A DNA stretch of 64,000 nucleotides from Brugia malayi (taxonomy: Eukaryota > Nematoda > Chromadorea > Rhabditida > Onchocercidae), in NCBI RefSeq assembly GCF_000002995.4, contig NW_025062479.1, positions 22,564,721 through 22,628,720 on the forward strand. The letters run 5' to 3'. The notes beneath the pieces are model-generated. The model had not been told where the DNA came from. It worked only from the letters and a program-made list of their open reading frames with translations, and did no database searches. The position numbers and the translations under genes are program-made. This document shows, in pieces, positions 51,516 to 61,266 of this stretch (position 1 is the first letter of the stretch; every line of letters begins with the position of its first letter).

Positions 51516-54500
51516 CTAAAAAAAACAATTTCGGCCACATTGTCCAGTTAACAAAATAGTTTCTGAGCGTTGAACAATAAAAAATAAAAATGGTTGATCA
51601 GCAGTGAATGTTATACAATTTTCACATGTAATATCAGTGGATTTAAATTCAGATATTGCATCAGTTTCCACTCCTTTTTCATTCATCTGTAAAATTTTAA
51701 TGGTAAAAGCAAAAATATATAGATAGTAAAATAACTATCTCTTTGATTTTTAAAATTACTTTAAAAAAAAGGTAATTAAAATAAAAATTACTTTAAATTG
51801 TCTTTTAAAAAAATTTTCTTTTTTCGTTCATCTGTAAAATTTTAATGGTAAAAGCAAAAATGAAAAAATTGTAAAATAGCTATATTTTTTGAAAAGCTAA
51901 TTAAAATAAAAAATACTTTAAATTGTCTTTTAAAAAAATTTTCTTTTTTCGTTCATCTGTAAAATTTTAATGGTAAAAGCAAAAATATATAGATAGTAAA
52001 ATAACTATCTCTTTGATTTTTAAAATTACTTTAAAAAAGTTAATTAAAATAAAAATTACTTTAAATTATTTTTTTTAAAAAAAAGAAATAATATTTATGG
52101 TTAAACCTGAAATGTTGCTTTATGTATAATATTGGTAATAGAGATTGGACCATCACTAATTCCTTTGAAGTTAGCATTTTCATTAAAAATATCCGCAATG
52201 CCAAGTTTTCTTAACATATCTTCCATGTTTATTTCTTGTTCCAATTCAAACATTGGTAATGTTAACTTAAAAAAAAAATAAATAAATAAGTAAAAATGAA
52301 AACAAATTTAATTTGTATTTTATTCTAAAAAATTATTTACTAATTTTTGCAAAAATTGAAATAGAGCAGTTTTAATTATAAAGTAAAATATATTTATAAC
52401 AATTAAAAAGATTCATTTTTAGTTTAAATTATTTGATTTAAATTTATTCTAGTTCTACCAGAGTGTTTGCTTTATAAACACTCATTTTGATAATTTAAAA
52501 TTAATCATAGCGGACTAAAAGATAAACAATGAATGAAGGATTATTTGCTTATTAGAACAACAAATCATTTTTTAAATTTTCTTCAAAAATAATTTATATT
52601 AATTTAATTTTGTTTTTTTTTTTTTAAAAAAAAAAAAGAATTTTACAAATTTACCATAATTTTAGCTGGTACAGAATGTTTGATGTAATAATTTAAATTT
52701 TTTCCTGTCATCTTTTTGCGAACATTTTGTAAATCGAAGCGAATTCTTGGAAGTATAATTATCATTTCTATTTCTTTATTAATAAATGGAAGTTTAACAA
52801 TTCGAACAAAAAAATCTTCATAATATGATAATTCTTCTACTAATAGCATCATTGGTACCTAAAAAAATAGAAAATAAAATGATGGATGAGAGTAATTCAT
52901 TTAATATGATAATTAATTTAAAAAATAAATAAATAAACAATTAATTAAAAAAAAAAGAAATTTTAATTATAATATTAAAGGAAATAATAATTACACTATG
53001 CTGATTATTGTGAGAAATATGAAATGTTTTTTTCAAAGTTTTTCCACTAAAAAATTGCTTCTTCCAAAGAGCATTGAAATAAATTGTATTCAGTAGCAGC
53101 ATTTTAGTTTCTGAATTAATTTTTGCCGTTACCATAAGTTTTGTTATTCTATTGTTTGTATGCTTTGAAGCCCAACTATTAATTTCCTAAAAAGAAAAAA
53201 AAAAAAAAAAATTATATTATTATCATTTGCAATCACACAGTTCAAATAAATTAAAAAAAATTTTTAAGTCAATAAGTTAATTTATCAAAATTTTTAAGTC
53301 AATAAGTTAATTTATCAAAATTTTCAAATCAATAAGTTAATTTATCAAAATTTTTAAACCAATAAGTTAATTTATCAAAATTTTTAAATCAATAAGTTAA
53401 TTTATCAAATTAAATTCTTAAAATATTAGTAATTAAAATTAATAATTCTAAAAATTGATCCCTTATCATTAATCATTGATTATACCTGAGTAAGTTGACC
53501 AATTTGTTCATCATTAAATTTGTATAATCTTTCACTGAAATAAAATTGAAGCAAATAAAGAAAGCTTGGCTTAATGGAAAATTCCTGTCGTACATATAAA
53601 CGATTTGCTATATTCAATATATAATTGTTACTCTTTTTATCACCGAGATTTTTCAATAAATTACGAATTGTTTCTGAAAGATTGAAATTAATTAAATATT
53701 TTCTTCCATTGTTTACTAAAAAATTAAAATTAATTTAAATATTTTTTTCCACTGTTTCTCAAATATTGAAATTATTTACTTTTTTTCCGCTCTTTCTGAA
53801 AAATTAAAATCAATTAAATATTTTCCTCCATTGTTTACTAAAAAATTAAAAATAATTTAAATATTTTTTCCATTGTTTCTAAAATATTGAAATTATTTAA
53901 ATATTTTCTTTCACTGTTTACTGAAAAAATAAAATTAATTAAGTAATGTTTTCCATTGCTTCTGAAATATTGAAATTATTTATTTTTTTCCATTGCTTCT
54001 GAAAAATTAAAATTGATCAAATATTTTCTTTCGTTGCTTCTGAAAAATTAAAATTAATTAAATATCATTGTTATTTATTAATGAAATTTATCAATTAAAA
54101 CATCTATCAATTGTTAACAACAAGTAAAATATATTATTAATTTATATTATGGAATAAATTTTATTAATTTCTAAAATAATAAAGTAAATTTCCCTCTTCC
54201 AAACACTTTGCTCAATTCTTGTTTAGTTTTGCCCTCCGCTCCAAGGTAAATCATAAAAATTGCAGTTGATACGGAAGCAGGTGATATAATCTCTGTTCCA
54301 CCATTTCGTCCTATTTCTTTCATCAAATTAACAGCAAAATTAAAATGCACATAATCTGTTGAAGAACTGCAAAACACAAAAAAAACAAAAAATTTATTTT
54401 AAAAAAAAAAAAAGAAAATAAAAAACAAAAATAAAAAAAATGAAAAGAAGTATTGATTGTCTAGAAATTTAAAATTTTTTAACATACATTTCTCGAAATA

Positions 54501-54558
54501 AAAATACAAATTGAGCATTCAAAAACAGAAATAATACGGCAATGATTGTTTGTTTCAT
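51516..54558 (-). CDS. Serpin paralogue with defective intron 2 donor and non-canonical hinge (7 exons, possible pseudogene)
   Basis: Exons by homology and phase: 54558-54488, 54366-54194, 53673-53486, 53186-52995, 52858-52655, 52265-52107, 51686-51516; conceptual product 385 aa ending TAG. Exons 2, 4 and 5 have the same lengths as in serpin 1 (173, 192, 204 nt). Seen: a signal peptide, SPASVSTAIFMIYLGAEGKT, MLLLNTIYFNALW, YYEDFFVRIVKLPF, and the signature FTADQPFLFFI. Odd points: the base pair after exon 2 is GG (54193-54192) where serpin 1 has GT, and reading through gives a stop after 9 codons. The exon 6 acceptor is TTTTAAG. The hinge is GVETDAIS, with V at P14, D at P11 and I at P9, unlike inhibitory serpins. 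No other frame breaks are present. It is either a young pseudogene, a gene using a rare donor, or a sequence error. Confidence 0.85.
51682..52075. repeat. Triplication that includes the exon 7 acceptor of serpin 2
   Basis: TTCATCTGTAAAATTTTAAT begins units at 51682, 51827 and 51952 (124-145 nt each). On the minus strand each gives ATTTTACAG|ATGAAYGAAAAA, so the exon 7 acceptor and its first four codons (MNEK) exist three times. Only the most downstream copy continues into the reactive-loop exon; the others run into AAAAGAAAATTT. Confidence 0.95.
53261..53410. repeat. 30-nt minisatellite, 5 copies, in serpin 2 intron 3
   Basis: Units TTTTTAAGTCAATAAGTTAA plus TTTATCAAAA, repeated at 53261, 53291, 53321, 53351 and 53381 with few substitutions. 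It fills about half of the 299-nt intron. Confidence 0.95.
53668..54065. repeat. About 10-copy, roughly 40-nt array of the exon 3 acceptor region of serpin 2
   Basis: Diverged units on the plus strand read TTTTCTTTCATTGCTTCTGA followed by AAAATTAAAATTAATTAAAT. In minus orientation they give AATTTTTCAG|AARC, matching the real exon 3 acceptor (TTTCAG|AAACAA at 53673). Roughly half the copies keep CAG (about 53787, 53917, 53957, 53996, 54036); the others have lost it. The array fills most of intron 2, the intron whose donor is GG. Confidence 0.85.
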
Positions 54559-54559
54559 T

Positions 54560-54565
54560 CTAAAA
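54560..54565 (-). promoter_or_regulatory. Candidate SL trans-splice acceptor of serpin 2
   Basis: TTTTAG, then A, then ATG; same layout as serpin 1. Confidence 0.5.
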
Positions 54566-56190
54566 TATCAATGAAATTATCAAAAGCTTGAAATAATCAT
54601 TTAAATATGAACAAAACTCATATTCAAATAGATATTATCATAATAGAAATGAATTAATTTATCACTAAAATAATTTTGTAACAACCAATTTGAGTTTTTT
54701 TTTTTTTTTTTTTAGATTTAAAATTACATTTAAAAATTGAAATACATTGTAGAAATTTTCGTCTACAGCAACTTTTTATAGTTGTTTCTAAGTTTATTTA
54801 CTTATTTATTTATTTGAATGGAACGGATCATAATAGCTTAAACAAAATAAATATTAATTTATAATAGAAAATTGATGTTTGTTGGATTTTTTTATGAGTT
54901 CTTTAATAATTTTTGTTTTTGATTTCTTTTTTTCTTTTCAAAATATGCAAACAGATTCTATGGATTTTATTTTTTTTTAATGCCTTTTTTTTTGTTATTT
55001 TAGATTAAAGAAGCATTTTTTTTTTGATCTTTTCTCTGAAATACACCGAAATTATCATTTTTAATGTGCAAAGTTATCACTTGAGAATAATAATTTACGG
55101 TCGAGCAGTCTTATCATTTCTTATCAAATGATAACGGAAAGCTTTGTGGTGATTTCTAATCTATCTGGAATTGATCATAATACTTTAAATGAATGAAATT
55201 GGTTATTAACTGGTAAAGAGTCAAGGTAAATTATATTTATATGTTCTGAGCATTAATTGATCTAAATATTTGAGTAATTTGATGCAAATATTGAATCAGA
55301 TCAAATATTAAATCAAATATTATTGATAATCGATAATGATGGCTGAAGATCGTTACTCTGAACACAAAAAAGAATTAATGTGTGAATAATTTTACGCAAA
55401 ATTTAACGTTCAAAAGAAGTAAGTTATATTTCAATTGAAATATTGAAAATGAATAAAAAAGGAATTGAATTTATTAGTTTCATTTTTATTCTCGTTAGAG
55501 ATTTAATTTTCAAATTATACAGTTGTAATAACGTAAAATTAAATTATAAAAAATTTTTCACCTCAAGAAACTTTCGAATTGTTTTTTTGAATAAAGAGAA
55601 AATTGAAAAAATTGAACAAAAATTAAAAGCTAAAAAATTGTTCAAATCAAAACTTTAAGATTATTTAGCTCAAAATTTCTCAAAAAAATCACTCATTGTT
55701 ATTTTTTTTTTTTTTCAAAATTTTTCTTACTTCCATTTGACATATAAAATTATTAAATCAGAAGCAAAAAAAAAAAAAAAAGAATTATAATAAAAACTAC
55801 TTGCTGCAAACTATCATCAATTTTTTTCAAATTTAGAAATTACTAATCTGACGCATTGCTATTTATTTGTTTCACATCAAACATCAATTCAAGGATTATG
55901 GATTGTATTCCGAACACCGAGCATTTAATTTATAATTTCAAATTTAGAAGAGTTAATCCGAAAGATTGATTGAATATGATTTTATCATACAAACAAAATT
56001 ATGAATGCAAGCTGGGAAAATAAATAACAGATTATTTAATCATTAAATATAAATTCATTTTATCGTTCTTTTAAATTATATATTCATTTATTTTACCGTT
56101 CATTTATTTATCAAAAAAATGCAAATTTTATTTTTTACACTATTTTATTCTCGTAGAGAAGAAGTAATATTGTGTGAAATTATTGAAGCA
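54566..56190. other. AT-rich sequence upstream of serpin 2
   Basis: Homopolymer T and A runs. The frame at 55443-55658 is Lys/Ile/Phe-rich by composition and lacks support. No promoter motif can be assigned. Confidence 0.6.
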
Positions 56191-57070
56191 AATTCTTCAG
56201 ATGAACACTATCAGATCAAAATTTGCGATTTTAAGTAAATTTTTCAGATAAACATTGTCAGATTAAAATTTGCGATTTTAAGTAAATTCTTCAGATAAAC
56301 AAAATTTGCGATTTTAAGTAAATTCTTCAGATAAACACTATCAGATCAAAATTTGCGATTTTAAGTAAATTCTTCAGATAAACACACTATCAGATCAAAA
56401 TTTGCGATTTTAAGTAAATTCTTCAGATAAACACACTATCAGATCAAAATTTGCGATTTTAAGTAAATTCTTCAGATAAACATTGTCAGATCAAAATTTG
56501 CGATTTTAAGTAAATTCTTCAGATAAACATTGTCAAATCAAAATTTGCGATTTTAAGTAAATTCTTCAGATAAACATTGTCAGATCAAAATTTGCGATTT
56601 TAAGTAAATTCTTCAGATAAACACACTATCAGATCAAAATTTGCGATTTTAAGTAAATTCTTCAGATAAACATTGTCAGATCAAAATTTGCGATTTTAAG
56701 TAAATTCTTCAGATAAACATTGTCAGATCAAAATTTGCGATTTTAAGTAAATTCTTCAGATAAACACACTATCAGATCAAAATTTGCGATTTTAAGTAAA
56801 TTCTTCAGATAAACACTATCAGATCAAAATTTGCGATTTTAAGTAAATTCTTCAGATAAACACTATCAGATCAAAATTTGCGATTTTAAGTAAATTCTTC
56901 AGATAAACATTGTCAGATCAAAATTTGCGATTTTAAGTAAATTCTTCAGATAAACATTGTCAGATCAAAATTTGCGATTTTAAGTAAATTCTTCAGATAA
57001 ACACACTATCAGATCAAAATTTGCGATTTTAAGTAAATTCTTCAGATAAACATTATCAGATCAAAATTTG
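56191..57070. repeat. 47-49 nt satellite, about 19 copies
   Basis: Units AATTCTTCAGATAAACA, then TTGTCAGATCAAAATTTGCG, then ATTTTAAGTA. Length variants carry ATTGTC (47 nt), ACTATC (47 nt) or ACACTATC (49 nt) and occur in mixed order. The third unit has an internal deletion. Units are otherwise almost identical, so the array is young or homogenised. No unique spacers. Confidence 0.97.
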
Positions 57071-58956
57071 CATACAATTTCATTTTCTTAGCACACAAAA
57101 GAACATTGTCAATTTTAAGTTTAGGAATAAAAGTCAAATTTTCGCTCGAAATTGATATTGAAATATCATAAATTAATTAATTTAATTTTAAAAAAATTTA
57201 ACTTCAAAGTTTCAAGATGGCTAAGACCTGCGTAACCGAACTAATTTCTTTAGTCGGCAGTTCTTGAAAATTAAGCTAATTATCTGATAATTTACAAATT
57301 TAAGTCCAATTAATTGTTTACGAAAAATTTTAACTATTTGTTCAGTTAATTGCTTTTGTTTTCGATAGTTGTTGGAGCAGTGAATTTGAAAATACTATTA
57401 AAACATATTAGAATTAAAATTGCTTACATATGCGATGTTTGAGAAAAAAAAAAATTCTAATGTAAGAAGTAAAAGTTCTCAAAATTATTGTCCAATATGA
57501 AAATATTCTGAGCATTAAGCAAAATAACAATTATTCTGCTAAAATTTAATTTATATTGAAAATTTGTCCATGTATTATTGGAATATTTTAATTTCAATAT
57601 GAAATTATGCAAGGAATCACATAACAAATTAACAAATTTAAATTCAAATTTTTGACAATTACAAAAAGAATTATTTGATTAACGATGAATGCTTGAAGCT
57701 TCGTAAATATAAAATTCGATGAATCAATCAATTATTGCCGACTGAAGTTGCTAATTCTTTTTTTTTTTTAATTTTTATTTTTTAAAAAAAAATTATACTT
57801 ATGGTTTATTGCATCATTCATAAGCTCTTCCAATTTAGCTATTTCATTGAGAGTTTTTCTGATGTTAGAATTTGATTCAAATTTACTTTTTAAAAAGAAG
57901 AAAACAAAATTTCGGTGATTTAAAAAAAAAAAAAAAAGAAAACGAAACTTCAGTAATTTTAAATGAATATGGAATAATACTTAGTAAGAGATGCTGTCAA
58001 CATTGTTCAATTTAAGAAAGAAAGAGAAAAATTCAAACTATTCAAATATCATTGTGTTTCCTACCAATAAAAAATTATTGAAAAAAAAAAAACTAAAATT
58101 AATTAATGTTTCTTATTGTTGAAGCATTTTACCCGTGGGTAATATGGTTTTTCTGGAAATAATTGAAGTATCACAGATATAATATTTGTTCTTCTTAGAT
58201 AGAACTACAAAATGAACAGATCAAAAAATATTCGTTGAGTTAAGCAAATTTTGAAATAAATTAAATTTCTCGAAATGATTAGTCTTTCACCTGAGGGATT
58301 GGTACGATCAGATCAGATAGGATAATTTACTCTCTAAATCCTTCCTTTTGCTCAAGTAGTATGACAAATAATTGTATTCTATTCTTATAAATATGTCACA
58401 ACAGATTTCACTGAAAAAAATAGCATTTAAATGTACCTTCAACTTTAGGCAATTAAATTTTGCCTCAAAGAAATGTTTTTTTTTTTTTAGCTTTCGTTGT
58501 TTACAATTTAATTATCTTCGCAACACTTAATTTTCGACTTTACAAATTTTTTAAACTGAACCAGTTTTAAGAAAACAGAAGTTCTATATTTGCCCAAAAG
58601 TTCTATACTAACCCTTAGAACAGGTAAATTATCATTCTCCTTACTTACATCACGGTAAACTCATTTAAGCTTTATAAAACTTTAACAGATTACCTATCTG
58701 AGAAGTATCATTGACAGACCACTGCAATAGGTAGAACATTCGAAAAACTTTATAATGAATTATGGAACATTAAATTCTAAAGAAAAATATTAAATTTAGT
58801 TCTAAAGAGTCATCGTACTGTTTACTATTCTGCATAGATCAGAATCAGTGATCAGTGATTTCTTGATTATTTCAGTTAGCACTGCTTCCTTCTAATTCTT
58901 AAAATTCATTAGCTCATTACAAAATTAATGATACTGTCATTATCATTTAGATCACT
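57071..58956. other. AT-rich intergenic DNA
   Basis: No supported gene or RNA. Slightly less AT-rich from about 58560. Confidence 0.6.
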
Positions 58957-59078
58957 AAGCTGATCAGATCATACTTTCTAAGCAACTAAACTGATCAGGT
59001 CATATCTTATAAGCTGATCAGGTCATATCTTATAAGCTGATCAGGTCATATCTTCTAAGCTGGTCAGATCATATCTTC
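58957..59078. repeat. 23-nt minisatellite, about 5 copies
   Basis: AAGCTGATCAGGTCATATCT followed by TAT or TCT, with diverged outer copies. Each unit holds a TGATCA palindrome. Confidence 0.9.
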
Positions 59079-59460
59079 ACGATGAAAGAATATAGTCTGT
59101 TTGAAACTGCACTCTATATGGACTTGCCATAGGTCACCACAACAAAAGTGTCCCAAAGAAAAGGTAAAGAACTCTCTTAGCCTCAGACACACTGACCATT
59201 GTCAGTTGTCCACTATGACTTCAAATTGCAAAGCATATAGATAAACGTTTATAGCATTACCTGTCACCTTCTCTGAGAAAGGACGTAACACCTGTCACAC
59301 CTGTCATGTCACATGGATAAAAGACAACATACTAACCCCATTGTCACCATCCAATGAGATTTTCCGCTTTGTCTTATACAACAGCGCCTGCCTGCCCATC
59401 CCGCAGCTAACTGTCAGCAGAAAATGCGGGTAGATTCTTTTACAAATGTAAACAAAGATA
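59079..59460. other. Relatively GC-rich unassigned patch, possible exon on minus strand
   Basis: Markedly richer in C and G than its surroundings. On the minus strand, 59399-59337 reads MGRQALLYKTKRKISLDGDN followed by G, then GGG|GTTAGT, a good donor in phase 0, preceded by CTGACAG 15 nt before the ATG. No following exon was found down to about 57 kb and no family is recognised. It also contains CCTGTCACACCTGTCATGTC-type short repeats on the plus strand. It could be a first exon, a regulatory region or chance. Confidence 0.2.
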
Positions 59461-60974
59461 TCAATGTAAGACAAATTAAATTATTTAAGTTCCAAGCTTA
59501 CTTAAATTTAGAAAATTTGTAAAATGAAAATTAAAGTAAAATTTTATAAAAATAATATAAAAATAAAAAATGCAAAAATAAAAAAAGTAATATAGTCGGA
59601 TAGAACATTAAGTTTGTTTATGTTGAATATTTTAAATTTTTTAAATCAAAAGGTCATTACAATCATATACTAATCATAAATTGATAAAGTAATGTGTTAG
59701 GAATAATTTCAATAATTTTACTTGAAATAGAACTTTTTAAAAAAAAAAAAAAAAAATACGAAAGCTAAATAAGTTATTCAAATTTAACTTTATGACTTAA
59801 TTTATTTCGATTAAAATTCGACATATAAAAAGAAAATTGAAAATTTTCCTCTGTTACTTATTAAATTATAATAGAGGAAATATTTTAATTTTTTTTTTTA
59901 ATATTCATTTTGGCATTTTGATATGATATAAATATTACAATGATAACTGATAAAATTATGTATAAATGAATGATTTTTGAACAATTTAATAATTTTTCCA
60001 AAAAAAATATAAAAATTTCAATTTCAATTGCTCACTTATTTAGCAATTTGGTTGCATTCTTCATCAATTATTGGTTTTAAATTATTATTTAATTCCTGAT
60101 TAAGTATTTCCATATAATAGATTTATCATTTAACTTAATTCAATAATTAATATAATACATCTGGAAAAGTTAACAGCAAAGTAAATCATTCACACAAAAT
60201 TTATATTATATAAAAAAAGTTCGCTTAATTATACTTCAAAATTCGAATTTTTCTTTTCTTCAAAATTTTTGTAAATTGAATTTATCAAATGTTTAGTATA
60301 ATTTGCATATTATGAAGTCATTTCATAGAAACTATTATGTTTTTTTTGAAAAAAATTCAAAAGATTGCATAAATTTCATAAAGTAAAACATTTTTTTTTT
60401 TTTTTTTTTAAAGTGTCATCAATATAAAATTATATGACAAATTATTCATCACAAACTAATGTTACAAATGATATAGTTGTAATAATAACAATAAAAACTT
60501 TTGTGATGCTTTGAATTCTTATTTTAAAAATTTCAATTAGGTTTTAAACTTTTGCGCTTTTATATAATATGCGGAAAATGTTAATTTAATCATTACAATT
60601 TATTAAGCTTTAAAAATGAGAATAAAAATAATTCTTTGTTAATTAAATTATTTTTTGGCAATTGTTTTAGTTAATAATTGGATGACATTAGAGTCTAATT
60701 TAGAAGAGTGAAAAAGAAAAGTAACTGTTTTTTTTCATAATTTTATTAAATTTTCCCATAAAAAATATTGTTTTAATCGAATATTTTTACCGTTCAAGTA
60801 TAAAATAATTTATTTAGGAATAAGAATAAATAAACAATTTAAATTTAGACTTTTTTTTAAAAAAAGAAAAAGAATAGTTAAATATATTAATAAATTTTAG
60901 ATTAAAAAAACTAAAATCTTTATTGATTTACTAATGCATTATAACTAACAGCCATTTGCAATATGTCGTGAAAC
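59461..60974. other. AT-rich intergenic DNA
   Basis: No supported gene; homopolymer-rich. Confidence 0.6.
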
Positions 60975-60996
60975 CTCAAACTTGGGTAATTAAACC
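60975..60996 (-). ncRNA. Exact SL1 spliced-leader sequence followed by GT (SL RNA gene, pseudogene or retroposed leader)
   Basis: The minus strand from 60996 reads GGTTTAATTACCCAAG and then TTTGAG, identical over all 22 nt to the conserved nematode SL1 leader, followed directly by GTTTCACGAC. The GT is where the SL RNA donor would be. About 78 nt from the 5' end is GATTTTAG (60918-60911), resembling an Sm-site. The expected GC-rich 3' stem-loops are not evident, and the canonical GGTAA after the leader is GGTTT, so the intron half may be decayed. An SL1-leadered cDNA inserted in the genome is the alternative. No 5S rRNA gene is seen beside it. Confidence 0.65.
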
Positions 60997-61019
60997 TTTA
61001 TTTAACATGAAGCAAATAA

Positions 61020-61266
61020 TAGCGCTTATACATATCGTACGGATGCTACACCGATTAACAAACACGTAACGAAAGTTATAATTATAAAACATTAAAATGA
61101 TATCAAAACTACCCCAAAATGCACAATGAACCACCGTATGGAGGACGATGGTTTATATGCAGAACTGAGCTGACCAGATATCCGGCAGAGGATATTTAAC
61201 TGATGTGAAACAAAGACTGCTAATAAAGGGTTTTGCTAACAAAGGGTTTGCTAACAAAGGGTTTTT
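61020..61266. other. Less AT-rich patch upstream of SL1 with a hairpin and a triplet repeat
   Basis: It lies 5' of the SL1 sequence on the minus strand, where an SL RNA promoter element would be expected (about 61046-61066). A hairpin at 61130-61152 (ACCACCGT, loop ATGGAGG, ACGATGGT; 7 of 8 pairs) follows a short plus-strand frame reading MHNEPPYGGRWFICRTELTR. GCTAAYAAAGGGTTT occurs three times at 61218-61266. No identity can be assigned. Confidence 0.35.

Noticed and set aside
55443..55658. 71-codon frame upstream of serpin 2
   Set aside because: Lys/Phe/Ile-rich low-complexity; no acceptor, no family.
61020..61266. 5S rRNA gene beside SL1
   Set aside because: Looked for because 5S and SL1 are linked in some nematodes; no 5S-like internal promoter or ends are visible.
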